In this document: piece after piece, positions 44,581 to 53,659 of the stretch
Numbering within the stretch: position 1 is the first letter of the stretch
How the letters are laid out: each line of letters begins with the position of its first letter
Source: Hymenobacter metallilatus
Lineage (GTDB): Bacteria; Bacteroidota; Bacteroidia; Cytophagales; Hymenobacteraceae
Length of the DNA stretch: 64,000 nucleotides
Direction: 5' to 3'
Assembly (NCBI RefSeq): GCF_003944705.1
Contig: NZ_RWIS01000009.1
Coordinates: 124,001-188,000, forward strand
Position numbers and translations under genes: made by a program
The notes under the pieces: generated by a model
What the model was told of the DNA's origin: nothing
Seen by the model: the letters and a program-made list of their open reading frames with translations, nothing else
Databases searched by the model: none

Positions 44581-46074
44581 CTAGAACATGAAACCCGCCG
44601 TGATGGTGGTGGTGAAGCGCTTCTCCTCTACTGAAATAACGGGGGTATCGGCGGCCCTGTTCAGGGAGTACGGCGAGTATAACCGGCTGCCTTTGCTGTA
44701 CACTCCGGCGGCATCCAGGAAAAAGTTTTTCTGGCGCATCCCAATTCCACCCGTGTAAAAGTTGCGGCTCCGGTCTACCGGCTGGTTCACGTACGGGTCG
44801 CCGTAGCGCGCAAACCCAGCCCGGATTCGGAAGATATCGGCACGGGCCTCGGCCCCAATCCGCAGATTCAGGGCGCTGCCGTACTGGTTGTTGATGGCGT
44901 CGTTGTCGGCGCTGAAGTCGTAGCTGCCCCGCACGCCCTCGTTGCTGTAATTGCTCAGGCGGGCTCCGGCGTAGTTCACATACTCCACGTCGCCGCTGAT
45001 AAAGCCATATTTGCCCAGCACCACGGCCGCTCCTCCGGTAGCCCGGAAGGGCGAGGTAAGAGCGTAGTCGAAGATGTTGGGGTCGAGCGAGGAGCTGGCC
45101 GAAGTGTAGGTCTGCCCGTCCACTTTCACCGGCTTGTCGAACTGCGCGTTCAGGGAGCTGTTGTAGGTTTCAGTGAACTGATAGTAGGTAGGGGTTTGTA
45201 CCGAAGCGCCCAGCCGCACGGCTTCCACCGGCTTATAAATCAGCCCGAAGCGGGCGTTGATACCGGTGCCTTTGGTATCCAGGGCATCCCGCTGCGACAA
45301 AGAGGCGAAGGACGTGCCCGGGGCATTGGTAACCGGCTGCGAATCGGAGGCCGTGAGTACGTTTTCGGACGTGTAACGGGCCGAAATAATACCGATGCCT
45401 CCCCCGATGTACAGCTTATCGAGGTAGCTGGCGCCGTAGGCCAGGTCAAACTGGGTCTGGGCCCCGGTAGTCCGGACGGTTTCGGCCTGGTCCAGCTCGC
45501 CGGTGTCATTGAAGGGTGCAGAAATGATTCGCCGGCCAGTGTTGTCCTCGTCCGTCAGATAGGTATCGTAGGCCAAGTCGTCCAGGGCCCCACCCTGGTT
45601 TTCGCTCAGGCGCTGGAAGATATCCTGCGTCAGACCCGGCCGGCCCCGGTAACGGAAGCTCTGGTTATAGTCGGCGGTGCGGGTGATGCCAATGGCAAAT
45701 GCTCCCGACCGCCACGGGTTGGCGTCATCATCGGGGCGGCGGTTGGCAAATACCAGGCCCATGCTGCCTACGTGCAGGTTGTTGCGCGAGTCAGCGGTAG
45801 TAGTGCCAAATCCCCGGCTATCCGAGCTCAGGGAGCTTAGCCCTGGCGAAAGGGTAAATTCCGAGCGTTGGAACATCCCCAGCCCGGCCGGATTGACTGA
45901 TACGGAGCCATAGTCGCCGCCCACGGCGGTAGTGGCCCCGCCCAGCCCCAGCGTGCGGGCCGTACCGGCCGGCTGCGACTGAGAAAAGCGCAGGGCGTCA
46001 ACGTTGTATTGGGCAAAGGCGTGGCTGGCCGAACCCAGCAGGGCAACGGCAAGGCCATATTGTAGCGTTTTCAT
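44581..46074 (-). CDS. OmpP1/FadL-family outer-membrane protein
   Basis: A 497-residue outer-membrane barrel of the OmpP1/FadL type, which takes up hydrophobic compounds. Signal peptide MKTLQYGLAVALLGSASHAFA, then QYNVDALRFSQSQPAGTART, LGLGGATTAVGGDYGSVSVNPAGLGMFQRSEFTLSPG, which is the conserved N-terminal segment with NPAGL, then alternating strands ending in a terminal aromatic residue (TTTITAGFMF). Bacteroidota genomes often carry several such genes. The substrate is unknown. It is followed downstream by a shared terminator and preceded by an 87-bp gap after the Gly/Tyr/Trp-rich lipoprotein gene on the same strand. Confidence 0.88.
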   Translation of the reverse strand: MKTLQYGLAVALLGSASHAFAQYNVDALRFSQSQPAGTARTLGLGGATTAVGGDYGSVSVNPAGLGMFQRSEFTLSPGLSSLSSDSRGFGTTTADSRNNLHVGSMGLVFANRRPDDDANPWRSGAFAIGITRTADYNQSFRYRGRPGLTQDIFQRLSENQGGALDDLAYDTYLTDEDNTGRRIISAPFNDTGELDQAETVRTTGAQTQFDLAYGASYLDKLYIGGGIGIISARYTSENVLTASDSQPVTNAPGTSFASLSQRDALDTKGTGINARFGLIYKPVEAVRLGASVQTPTYYQFTETYNSSLNAQFDKPVKVDGQTYTSASSSLDPNIFDYALTSPFRATGGAAVVLGKYGFISGDVEYVNYAGARLSNYSNEGVRGSYDFSADNDAINNQYGSALNLRIGAEARADIFRIRAGFARYGDPYVNQPVDRSRNFYTGGIGMRQKNFFLDAAGVYSKGSRLYSPYSLNRAADTPVISVEEKRFTTTITAGFMF

Positions 46075-46161
46075 GGGAAAGGAAGGGAAGAGTACCCGGC
46101 TCCCGCACAGGAGCCGGGCCTAGTTCAGATAACGGAATTTCAGCCTACTGTATTAACACAC

Positions 46162-47592
46162 CTATTGCACCCGGCCCCGACGACCACCGCCGCCGCCGGA
46201 GTTACCGCCCCCACTATTGCCTCCACCCCCGTTGCTACCGCCCCAGTTGGAGCTGCTGCGCGAAGGCTCCGAGTAAGAACGGGACGGCTCCGAATAAGAG
46301 CGGGACGGCTGGGCAGCCCGCGTAGGCTCCGAGTATGTGCGCGTGGGCTGAGAGGGCTGAGATGGTTGCGCGGATGAGTCGAACAGCCGCTGCCGCCGGG
46401 GCTGGTCGGCCGTACGCGGCTGCGACGCCTGCTGATCGGGGCTGGTATTGCTCCCGCCATTGTTGCCATACTCAAACCGGCGGCGCCGGGTCGGCTCGGT
46501 GGTGGGAGGAGTAGCAACCTCTCCGGCAGGAGCTGTAGTAGTGGTGTTGTCTAATACCCGCCAACGACGGGCACCCGCCTGGTCGCCCCCCGCAGGAGAA
46601 GATAGTTGGCCCGCCTGCGGTGCTTGGTCGCCGCTGAACCGGGTACGACCAGTAGAAGCCTGCGGAGCGGGGGCTGTGGTAGGTGCGCCGGCGGCATCAA
46701 GCTCCTGCACGCGCCGACGGCCGCCACCGGCATTTGGTTGGCCTACTACGCCACTCGCCGTGCCGCCCGTAGAGCCGGGCCCGGCAAATCCGCCCTCCTG
46801 CACCCGGCCCCGACCACCGGTAGAGCCGCCGTTTGGTGCAACTACGCCCGGCCCATCGGTGGCACGGTCGCGGCGGGCACCGTAGGTAGTACGGCGGCCT
46901 GGCCGGTCATAGTAGCCGCCCCAACCATTGCCGCCCCAGCCGTTGCCACCCCAGCCACCGCCGTAGTAGCCATTGTACAGACCATTGTAGTAGCCGTTGT
47001 AGTAGCCGTAGTTATAGCCGCCCCAAGGATTACCCCAGGAGTTGCCCCAACCATAATAGTCGTAGGGGTTGTAGCCGTAGCCGTAGCCATAGCCAAACGG
47101 CCGGTACCAGGGCCGACCGAAACCAATATTTATGTTGACTCCACCGTAGCCCCAGGGACTAAAGAAAGGGTCATAATAATTCCCGAACCCCCAGGGCGAA
47201 TACCCGATGGCCGGGCCGCCGTACCAGTACGGGTCGGTGTAGGCAAAGTCGTAATAGCCCATGCCAATGCCCCGGTAGGGACTATGGAAGCGCCGCAGCC
47301 GGGAAGCATAGTAATAATCGTCGTCGTAATACTCCGAACGGCTACTGTTAGTACTACCCGTGGTGCCCGCGTAGTCGGGGTTGGCTACGTCGCCGGGGGC
47401 GGCGGCTGGGGCCTCCTCCGGGGCGGTGTCGTAGGTAGCCGCCGCGTGTTGCTCCGGTGCCGTTACCCGGTCCCGCGCCGCCGAGTAGTACATGCCGTCG
47501 TTTTCGGTAGTTGTCAGGTAAGAAGAGCTTGCACAGCCTCCCAGCGTAAGCAGGGCCAGGGCGGGCAATAGCGGAGGTAGGATCTTTTTCAT
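46162..47592 (-). CDS. Gly/Tyr/Trp-rich repetitive lipoprotein
   Basis: A 476-residue lipoprotein of unusual composition; family not recognised. Lipobox LTLGGCASS (Cys about 20). Residues about 75-235 are rich in Gly, Tyr, Trp, Asn and Phe (for example GYGYGYNPYDYYGWG and repeated NGYYNG and WGGNGWGG units). From about 236 the chain is disordered, with recurring RGRVQ, RRRVQEL and RRFEYG segments and Ser/Pro/Arg repeats (SRSYSEPSRSYSEP), ending in an (S/N)GGG run and GRRGRVQ. Low complexity and lipidation point to an envelope-surface or matrix role; this is inference. The upstream gap leads to proS on the other strand. Confidence 0.78.
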   Translation of the reverse strand: MKKILPPLLPALALLTLGGCASSSYLTTTENDGMYYSAARDRVTAPEQHAAATYDTAPEEAPAAAPGDVANPDYAGTTGSTNSSRSEYYDDDYYYASRLRRFHSPYRGIGMGYYDFAYTDPYWYGGPAIGYSPWGFGNYYDPFFSPWGYGGVNINIGFGRPWYRPFGYGYGYGYNPYDYYGWGNSWGNPWGGYNYGYYNGYYNGLYNGYYGGGWGGNGWGGNGWGGYYDRPGRRTTYGARRDRATDGPGVVAPNGGSTGGRGRVQEGGFAGPGSTGGTASGVVGQPNAGGGRRRVQELDAAGAPTTAPAPQASTGRTRFSGDQAPQAGQLSSPAGGDQAGARRWRVLDNTTTTAPAGEVATPPTTEPTRRRRFEYGNNGGSNTSPDQQASQPRTADQPRRQRLFDSSAQPSQPSQPTRTYSEPTRAAQPSRSYSEPSRSYSEPSRSSSNWGGSNGGGGNSGGGNSGGGGGRRGRVQ

Positions 47593-47779
47593 GGCTGCTT
47601 ACGCGTAAAGTTGGATCAGAAAAATGGAGAGTAGGTGAAGGCTGGCAACGCACAGTCCGTCAGGGCCAATTCCTCCGGATTTAATAACGTAATTTGGGGC
47701 CGAAACGGTGCCTTTTTTCTACGTCAAATCTTGTACCAGAAACAGGAACTTTTTCACTACTTCTACACTACCTCAAGAT

Positions 47780-49255
47780 ATGAGCAAAAGTTTGCCCAAG
47801 CGCACCGAAGATTACTCTTTGTGGTACAATGAGTTGGTAAAGCGGGCCGGTCTGGCCGAAAACTCGTCGGTGCGGGGCTGTATGGTCATCAAACCCTACG
47901 GCTACGCCATCTGGGAGAAGATGCAGCGCACCCTCGACGACATGTTCAAGCGCACCGGCCACCAGAATGCCTATTTCCCCCTGTTCGTACCCAAAAGCCT
48001 GTTCGAGGCTGAGGAGAAAAATGCCGAGGGATTTGCCAAGGAATGCGCCGTGGTAACCCACTACCGCCTGCAGAATGACCCCGACAAGCCTGGTAAGCTG
48101 CGCGTGGACCCCAACGCCAAGCTGGAGGAAGAGCTGATTGTCCGTCCCACCTCGGAGGCTATTATTTGGAGCACCTACAAAAACTGGATCCAGAGCTACC
48201 GCGACCTGCCTTTGCTCATCAACCAGTGGGCCAACGTGGTGCGTTGGGAAATGCGTACCCGTCTGTTTCTGCGCACCGCCGAGTTTCTGTGGCAGGAAGG
48301 CCATACGGCCCACGCTACCGCCGACGAAGCCCTGGCCGAAACCCGTCAGATGCTGGAGGTATACGCCCAGTTCGCCGAAGAATGGCTGGCTCTGCCCGTA
48401 GTAAAAGGGGTAAAAACCGAGAATGAGCGGTTCGCCGGAGCTGTGGAAACCTATTGCATTGAGGGATTGATGCAGGACGGTAAGGCCCTGCAGGCGGGTA
48501 CCTCTCACTTTCTGGGTCAGAACTTCGCCAAGGCTTTCGATGTACAGTTTGCCAACAAGCAAGGCCAGCTCGAGCACGTGTGGGGCACCAGCTGGGGCGT
48601 AAGCACCCGCCTGATGGGCGCCCTCGTAATGGCCCACTCCGACGACGAAGGCCTGGTGCTGCCACCCAAGCTGGCTCCCATTCAGGTGGTGATTGTGCCC
48701 ATTTATAAAACCGGCCAGCTGGATGAGCTGCTAGAGCGCATCCGCCCCATGCAGATGGGCCTCATTGGGCGGGGCATTTCAGTGAAGATTGACGACCGGG
48801 ACACGGAGCGCCCCGGCTTCAAGTTTGCCGAGTGGGAGCTGAAAGGTGTGCCCGTACGCATTGCCGTGGGTATGCGCGACCTGGAAGCCGGTACCCTGGA
48901 GGTGGCCCGCCGCGACACCAAGGAGAAGCTCACGCTGCCCCTCTCCGACATTGTGAACAGTGTAGACCAGCTGCTACAGGATATTCAGCAGAACATCTAC
49001 CAGCGTGCCCTCTCCTACCGTGAGGCCCACACCACCCGCGTAGAATCCTACGAGGAGTTTAAGCAGGTGCTGGAAGGCAAAGGAGGCTTTGTGGTGGCTC
49101 ATTATGATGGCACTTCCGAAACCGAGGAGCGCATCAAGGAGGAAACCAAAGCCACCATCCGCTGCCTGGCTCTGGCCGAGCCCGAGGAGGAAGGAGTGTG
49201 TATCGTAACGGGCCGGCCCTCCACCCGTCGCGCCCATTTTGCCCGGGCGTATTAG
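47780..49255 (+). CDS. proS: Prolyl-tRNA synthetase (archaeal/eukaryotic-type)
   Basis: Class II aminoacyl-tRNA synthetase charging tRNA-Pro. The 491-residue protein starts at the ATG at 47780 ([16 protein letters not shown]); the frame's earlier ATG at 47708 is not family-like. Landmarks: motif 1 [14 protein letters not shown], motif 2 [36 protein letters not shown], motif 3 [23 protein letters not shown], then an anticodon-binding domain and the C-terminal extension ending RAHFARAY with the terminal Tyr. This is the short form without an editing insertion, the form normal in Bacteroidota. Confidence 0.97.
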   Translation: MSKSLPKRTEDYSLWYNELVKRAGLAENSSVRGCMVIKPYGYAIWEKMQRTLDDMFKRTGHQNAYFPLFVPKSLFEAEEKNAEGFAKECAVVTHYRLQNDPDKPGKLRVDPNAKLEEELIVRPTSEAIIWSTYKNWIQSYRDLPLLINQWANVVRWEMRTRLFLRTAEFLWQEGHTAHATADEALAETRQMLEVYAQFAEEWLALPVVKGVKTENERFAGAVETYCIEGLMQDGKALQAGTSHFLGQNFAKAFDVQFANKQGQLEHVWGTSWGVSTRLMGALVMAHSDDEGLVLPPKLAPIQVVIVPIYKTGQLDELLERIRPMQMGLIGRGISVKIDDRDTERPGFKFAEWELKGVPVRIAVGMRDLEAGTLEVARRDTKEKLTLPLSDIVNSVDQLLQDIQQNIYQRALSYREAHTTRVESYEEFKQVLEGKGGFVVAHYDGTSETEERIKEETKATIRCLALAEPEEEGVCIVTGRPSTRRAHFARAY

Positions 49256-49326
49256 CCGGTAACTGGCCCGGACCGGAAAAGCCTTTCGTCAGCGGGAGTT
49301 ACCAACAGGTAGCTCCCGCTGCTGCT

Positions 49327-49360
49327 TTGGTGCCAGATGTGCCGGCTTTGTGTATCTTTT
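49327..49360 (+). promoter_or_regulatory. Possible promoter of the NfeD-floA pair
   Basis: TTG at 49327..49329, then 23 nt, then TATCTTTT at 49353..49360 (7 of 8 with TAnnTTTG). The spacer is at the long end of the known range. The ATG follows 22 nt later. Confidence 0.4.
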
Positions 49361-49382
49361 CCCCACCAAACTACCCTCAACT

Positions 49383-49853
49383 ATGGACTGGCTAACAATT
49401 GCCCTGCTGCTGTTTTTCGGTCTGGTATTTCTGGCCGCCGAAGTCATCTTTATTCCTGGTACCACGGTGGTGGGCCTGGTAGGCTTTGGACTGTTGGCGG
49501 CGGGCATCTGGCTGGGGTACCGCGACCTGGGCACGCCGGCCGGCCATTACGTGCTGGCAGGCTCCCTGGTGGGGTCCGGGGTGCTGGTTTACTGGGGCCT
49601 GCGGCCCGAAAACCTGAACCGCGTAGCCCTCACGCAGGTCAACCACGGCCGCGTGCACGATGTGCGCCACCCCGATGTGCAGCCGGGCGCAGTAGGCCGG
49701 ACCCTCTCCGCACTGCGTCCAGCCGGTACGGTATTGTTTCAGGACGACCGGCGGGAGGTAACCACCCGCGGCGAGTTTGTGCCAGCCGGCTCTGAGGTCC
49801 GGGTGCTGGGCATTGAGCAGAACCGCATTGTGGTTGAGCTGGTGAAGGGTTGA
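49383..49853 (+). CDS. NfeD-like membrane protein
   Basis: A 156-residue short NfeD family member. Two or three hydrophobic segments fill residues 1-75 (LTIALLLFFGLVFLAAEVIFIPG with the conserved IPGTTVVG turn, then YVLAGSLVGSGVLVYWGL), followed by a soluble OB-fold C-terminal domain (about 95-156; GAVGRTLSALRPAGTVLFQDDRREVTTRGEFVPAGSEVRVLG). NfeD proteins act with flotillin-like proteins in membrane microdomains, and the floA gene follows after 130 bp on the same strand. The start ATG is at 49383; the frame's earlier ATG is in the promoter region. Confidence 0.9.
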   Translation: MDWLTIALLLFFGLVFLAAEVIFIPGTTVVGLVGFGLLAAGIWLGYRDLGTPAGHYVLAGSLVGSGVLVYWGLRPENLNRVALTQVNHGRVHDVRHPDVQPGAVGRTLSALRPAGTVLFQDDRREVTTRGEFVPAGSEVRVLGIEQNRIVVELVKG

Positions 49854-49868
49854 ACTGTTTAAGCGCCT

Positions 49869-49889
49869 AACCCGACGAATGGTCGGGTT
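49869..49889 (+). terminator. Small hairpin between NfeD gene and floA
   Basis: An 8-bp stem (AACCCGAC / GTCGGGTT) with a 5-nt loop right after the NfeD stop codon; the T-run is weak. It may only attenuate transcription into floA. Confidence 0.4.
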
Positions 49890-49983
49890 GTCTCAGCTCT
49901 GGTACGCACACATGCCCCGGACCATCACTCAACTCTTCCCCGCCTAATCGTCCCCAACAATTCACCATTTCACCCATTCAATT

Positions 49984-50985
49984 ATGGATTTTCCGCTTTT
50001 CCCGCTTATTGTGGGTGGCATTGCCCTCCTGGTGCTGCTGTACTTCTTCCCGATTAGCCTCTGGATAACGGCCATTTTCTCGGGGGTGCGGGTGAGCTTG
50101 TTTCAGCTGGCCTTCATGCGGGTACGCAAGGTACCGCCTGCCCTCATCGTCAACTCCCTTATCACCAGCACCAAAGCCGGCCTGGAGCTGACCGCCAACG
50201 ACCTGGAAACCCACTATTTGGCAGGAGGCAACGTACCTAGCGTTATCAAGGCTCTAATTTCGGCTGATAAAGCCAACATTCCGCTCAGCTTTAAGCAGGC
50301 CACGGCCATCGACCTAGCCGGGCGCGACGTGTTCGAGGCCGTAACGACCAGCGTAAATCCCAAAGTAATCAACACGCCCAACGTGGCCGCCGTGGCGCAG
50401 GATGGTATCCAGCTGATTGCCAAGGCCCGAGTGACGGTGCGCGCCAACATTACGCAGCTGGTGGGCGGGGCCGGCGAGGAAACCATTCTGGCCCGGGTGG
50501 GCGAGGGTATCGTGACCAGCATCGGCTCGTCCCGCTCGCACAAGGAGGTGCTCGAAAACCCCGATAAGATTTCCAAGCTGGTACTCAGCAAAGGACTGGA
50601 TGCCGGTACGGCCTTCGAAATTCTGAGCATCGACATTGCCGATGTAGATATCGGGGAGAACATCGGGGCCAAGCTCCAGACCGACCAGGCCTCCGCCGAC
50701 CTGCGCGTGGCCGAGGCCCGGGCCGAGGAGCGCCGGGCCATGGCCGTGGCCATGGAGCAGGAAAACCGCGCCAAAACCCAGGAGGCTAAGGCCCGGGTGG
50801 TAGAGGCCGAAGCCGAAATTCCGAAGGCCATTGCCGAAGCGTTCCGCTCGGGCAACCTCGGCGTGATGGACTACTACAAGATGCGTAACGTGCAGGCCGA
50901 CACCGACATGCGCGACTCCATTGCCAACCCCGGCGGCCAGGGCGGCAGCGTGAAGCCCGGCCGCGAAGAAGGGCGGATGAGCTAG
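49984..50985 (+). CDS. floA: Flotillin-like protein FloA
   Basis: Membrane-microdomain scaffold of 333 residues. An N-terminal hydrophobic segment (about 4-35) anchors it; the SPFH/flotillin domain follows with [78 protein letters not shown] and [21 protein letters not shown], then a heptad-type Ala/Glu-rich coiled coil ([21 protein letters not shown]) and a Gly/Arg tail. These are the standard FloA (UPF0365) features. It forms a unit with the NfeD gene. A strong terminator lies after it within a repeat-rich convergent region. Confidence 0.95.
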   Translation: MDFPLFPLIVGGIALLVLLYFFPISLWITAIFSGVRVSLFQLAFMRVRKVPPALIVNSLITSTKAGLELTANDLETHYLAGGNVPSVIKALISADKANIPLSFKQATAIDLAGRDVFEAVTTSVNPKVINTPNVAAVAQDGIQLIAKARVTVRANITQLVGGAGEETILARVGEGIVTSIGSSRSHKEVLENPDKISKLVLSKGLDAGTAFEILSIDIADVDIGENIGAKLQTDQASADLRVAEARAEERRAMAVAMEQENRAKTQEAKARVVEAEAEIPKAIAEAFRSGNLGVMDYYKMRNVQADTDMRDSIANPGGQGGSVKPGREEGRMS

Positions 50986-51168
50986 AATGTGGAGAATGTG
51001 GGAATGTGAGAAATGCAGAGGATGTGAGAAATGAAATAAGACAGGAAGGCCGGTTTCAGCTTGAAACCGGCCTTCCTGTTTTCGGCAGTTATGGTAAGCG
51101 GTAAGCAGGGTGTCTTTATTCGTTTACCTTCCCTACATTCTTCACATTCCGCACATTCACCATTTCTA
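50986..51168. repeat. Heptad-type repeats flanking a terminator between convergent genes
   Basis: From the floA stop, GAATGTGG/GAATGTGA/GAAATG units run to about 51035; on the other side (about 51133..51168) CATTCTTCACATTCCGCACATTC units run up to the stop codon of the OmpA-type gene. The two tracts are imperfect reverse complements, with a terminator between. Confidence 0.7.
51041..51083. terminator. Strong hairpin terminator after floA
   Basis: An 18-bp perfect stem (51041..51058 with 51062..51079) with a 3-nt loop, followed by TTTTC. Core sequence ACAGGAAGGCCGGTTTCA. It can serve both convergent genes. Confidence 0.88.
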
Positions 51169-53211
51169 CTTCTTCGTAATCCGGAACTCTACGCGGCGGT
51201 TGAGCTTGCGGGTTTCCTCCTGCTCGTTGCTGGCTACGGGCTTGCTGCCACCATAGCCCTCAGTGGTAATGCGGCTGCTGGCAATGCCCTTTTGCACCAG
51301 ATATTTTTTTACCTCGTTCACCCGGTCCAGGCTCAGCTTCACGTTCAGTTGTGGGTCACCCTGGTTGTCGGTGTGGCCTTCCAGCTTGATTTCCACCTGC
51401 GGGTAGTCCTTCAGAATCTTTACCAGACGTAGCAGCTCAGGGTAGGAGTTTTCGCGCAGGTAATACTTGCTCTGGGCAAAGAAGATGTTGTTAAGTTTAA
51501 TGCTCTGGCCCACCGCAAACGGCACCAGGTACAGGTCCTGGTTGATTTCGGAGTATTTCTGCCGGTCCGTTACATCCAGGTTATCTGATTCGGCCAGGTA
51601 ATCTTTCGCCTCGGCGCGGTAGCCATAGTGGGCTCCCGAGGGCAGTACAATAGTGTAGGAGCCGTCGATGGGGCTGGTTTCAGCCACCCCGATTTCTTCG
51701 CCGGTCAGCAGGTTTTCGTAGCGAATAGTGGCCGCCACTGGCTTTTTACTACTGGCATCCAGCACTTTACCGCGCACCAGCGTTACAATTTCTGGCCGGA
51801 ACGTGGGTTTGAGGCTAATGCGGAAGATATCCTTGGAGCCCCCAATACCGTTACGGTCCGATACCAGATAGGCATCTTCGCCGGCCGCCGAAACGGTATA
51901 ATAAGCGTCGAAATCGGGGGAGTTTACGCTGGGGCCCAGGTTGCGGGGGGTACTCCAGTTGGTCCAGGACTCATCCAGCCGCTTGCTATAAAACAGGTCG
52001 CTCTTGCCGTAGCCGCCCCGGCCTTCGGAGGCGAAATACAGCGTTTTGCCATCGGTGGCCAGGAAGGGGGAAAATTCGGCCTTGTTGGTATTGATGGTGC
52101 CACCCAGGTTGCGCGGCTTCGTCCACGATTTTCCATCAGTCTTCAGGAAGCTCACGTAGATGTCCTGCTGGCCTTTGCCATCCTTACGGTCCACGGCCAT
52201 CAGCATCACCTTGCCGGAGGTAGCCAGGAAAAAGTCGACGTTTTCGGGGTCGTCGTTGTAGTAATCCTCAATTTCCACTTTTTCGGGCTTGGTCCAGCCG
52301 GTGGCCGTACGGCGGCTCAGGCTGGGGCCTTTGGGCTCCATGGAGCCATCGGGCAGGTACACCCCAATCAGTAGTAGCTGCTGGCCGTTGGCCGATACCG
52401 AAGCCACGCCGTTCGGGTCGCGGGGCGTGTTAATGGGGCTGCCAATGTTCTTGGCCGTTCCCCACTGCTTCTTCTCGGCATTGGTAAGGTTACTGTACCA
52501 CACGTCCTGCACATCCTTGGCACCGCCCACATTCTGAGGATTTTCCTGGCGGGCAAAAAACAAGGTGCGGCCATCCGGCGAAATGACCGGGTGGGTATCC
52601 ACAAACTTGGAGTTAACGTTGGGGCCGAGGTTTACCATGGAGGAGTCGAAGCTGACGCCGCTCTGCTCATTGCGAAACTCCTTCTTCACCATTGACTCGG
52701 CCACGTCGGCCACGCCAATGGCATCAAGCTGGTTGACCCCGTTTACCGCCTTGGTATTCATGGTCACAACTACCCCAATGGTGCGGTAGGCCGCCGGCGA
52801 AAAGGTAACCTGTAAGGTTCTGAACTGCTCCGGAACAGGCCCCGGGCTGTCGTTGGTGTACACCTGATGCTTTTGCCCGCGCGTATCCACCAATTCAATT
52901 TTGGTAACGGAGCCGGGGTTGAAGTTTTCGATGACGGTTACCTGTTTGGCCACTACGGATTTGCCGAACCGCACCTCTATGAACTCATTGTTGCCTTCCT
53001 TTTTCGGAATCCAGGCCTCGTTGTGCACCTGCCCCAGGGGAGTGGCATTGGGCTCACCCAGCACTTTCTCGGGCGAAAATGCCTCCTTGCCTTCTGCTTT
53101 CTGCGACGATACCGCCACCACTTTAGCGGCCCACACGGCGTGCTGCGCCTGTGCCACTCTGCTCCCCGCTACCACCACCCCCAACGACAACAGTAATTTT
53201 GTAATGTTCAT
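51166..53211 (-). CDS. OmpA-family protein with PD40 repeats
   Basis: An outer-membrane-linked protein of 681 residues. Signal peptide (MNITKLLLSLGVVVAGSRVAQA), an N-terminal F5/F8-type-like domain (about 25-170; GEPNATPLGQVHNEAWIPK, EFIEVRFG, IELVDTRGQKHQVY), PD40/WD40-like propeller repeats (about 200-470; HPVISPDGRTLFFA, ATDGKTLYFASEGRGGYGKSDLFYS, DRNGIGGSKDIFRI), a carboxypeptidase-regulatory-like domain (about 475-545) and a C-terminal OmpA peptidoglycan-binding domain (LEGHTDNQGDPQLNVKLSLDRV, GYGGSKPVASNEQEE). It resembles proteins often linked to gliding/type IX secretion neighbourhoods, but no such genes are adjacent. Confidence 0.9.
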   Translation of the reverse strand: MNITKLLLSLGVVVAGSRVAQAQHAVWAAKVVAVSSQKAEGKEAFSPEKVLGEPNATPLGQVHNEAWIPKKEGNNEFIEVRFGKSVVAKQVTVIENFNPGSVTKIELVDTRGQKHQVYTNDSPGPVPEQFRTLQVTFSPAAYRTIGVVVTMNTKAVNGVNQLDAIGVADVAESMVKKEFRNEQSGVSFDSSMVNLGPNVNSKFVDTHPVISPDGRTLFFARQENPQNVGGAKDVQDVWYSNLTNAEKKQWGTAKNIGSPINTPRDPNGVASVSANGQQLLLIGVYLPDGSMEPKGPSLSRRTATGWTKPEKVEIEDYYNDDPENVDFFLATSGKVMLMAVDRKDGKGQQDIYVSFLKTDGKSWTKPRNLGGTINTNKAEFSPFLATDGKTLYFASEGRGGYGKSDLFYSKRLDESWTNWSTPRNLGPSVNSPDFDAYYTVSAAGEDAYLVSDRNGIGGSKDIFRISLKPTFRPEIVTLVRGKVLDASSKKPVAATIRYENLLTGEEIGVAETSPIDGSYTIVLPSGAHYGYRAEAKDYLAESDNLDVTDRQKYSEINQDLYLVPFAVGQSIKLNNIFFAQSKYYLRENSYPELLRLVKILKDYPQVEIKLEGHTDNQGDPQLNVKLSLDRVNEVKKYLVQKGIASSRITTEGYGGSKPVASNEQEETRKLNRRVEFRITKK

Positions 53212-53659
53212 ACAGTCAAGGTCAAATCGGACGCCGTGTGGCGCAACAGCCGGTGCTGCACCACGTAGCTAACAGGGCCAGAACTCTGAAGACGTCCTAA
53301 TACGGTCGGAAGTTTCGCTATTTACCAAAAGCCTCCCTCCAGCAGGTGTACTACCACAGCTACCAGGTTTTTTGTAAAGGTAAAAGAACCGGGTTGCCGC
53401 ATACCTCGGACCGCATACCGGCCAACGGCCCGCATCACCCGACCAATGGCAAAATACAACCGACGTGGAACTGTCTTATTTATCGGTCCAGCTTCCACAG
53501 ACGGGGGTATGCAAACGAAAGTTGCATTTCGTTTGTTGGTAAAGGCCTTCGGCGAGCTGGCAGGTGCCCAAGCCTGTTTCTCGCAATACCGGCATTTATC
53601 GTACCTTGCGGGGTACGTACCGACCCTCCCCCACCAGTACCCATATTACTCTTCACACC
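53212..53659. other. 448-bp divergent intergenic region
   Basis: Divergent upstream region of the OmpA-type and IPNS-like genes. A 9-bp perfect stem CAAACGAAA / TTTCGTTTG with loop GTTGCA lies at 53512..53535. TACCTTGC near 53600 and TATTTATCG near 53477 are weak promoter candidates. Frames of up to 110 codons on the plus strand carry no recognisable protein. Confidence 0.45.
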
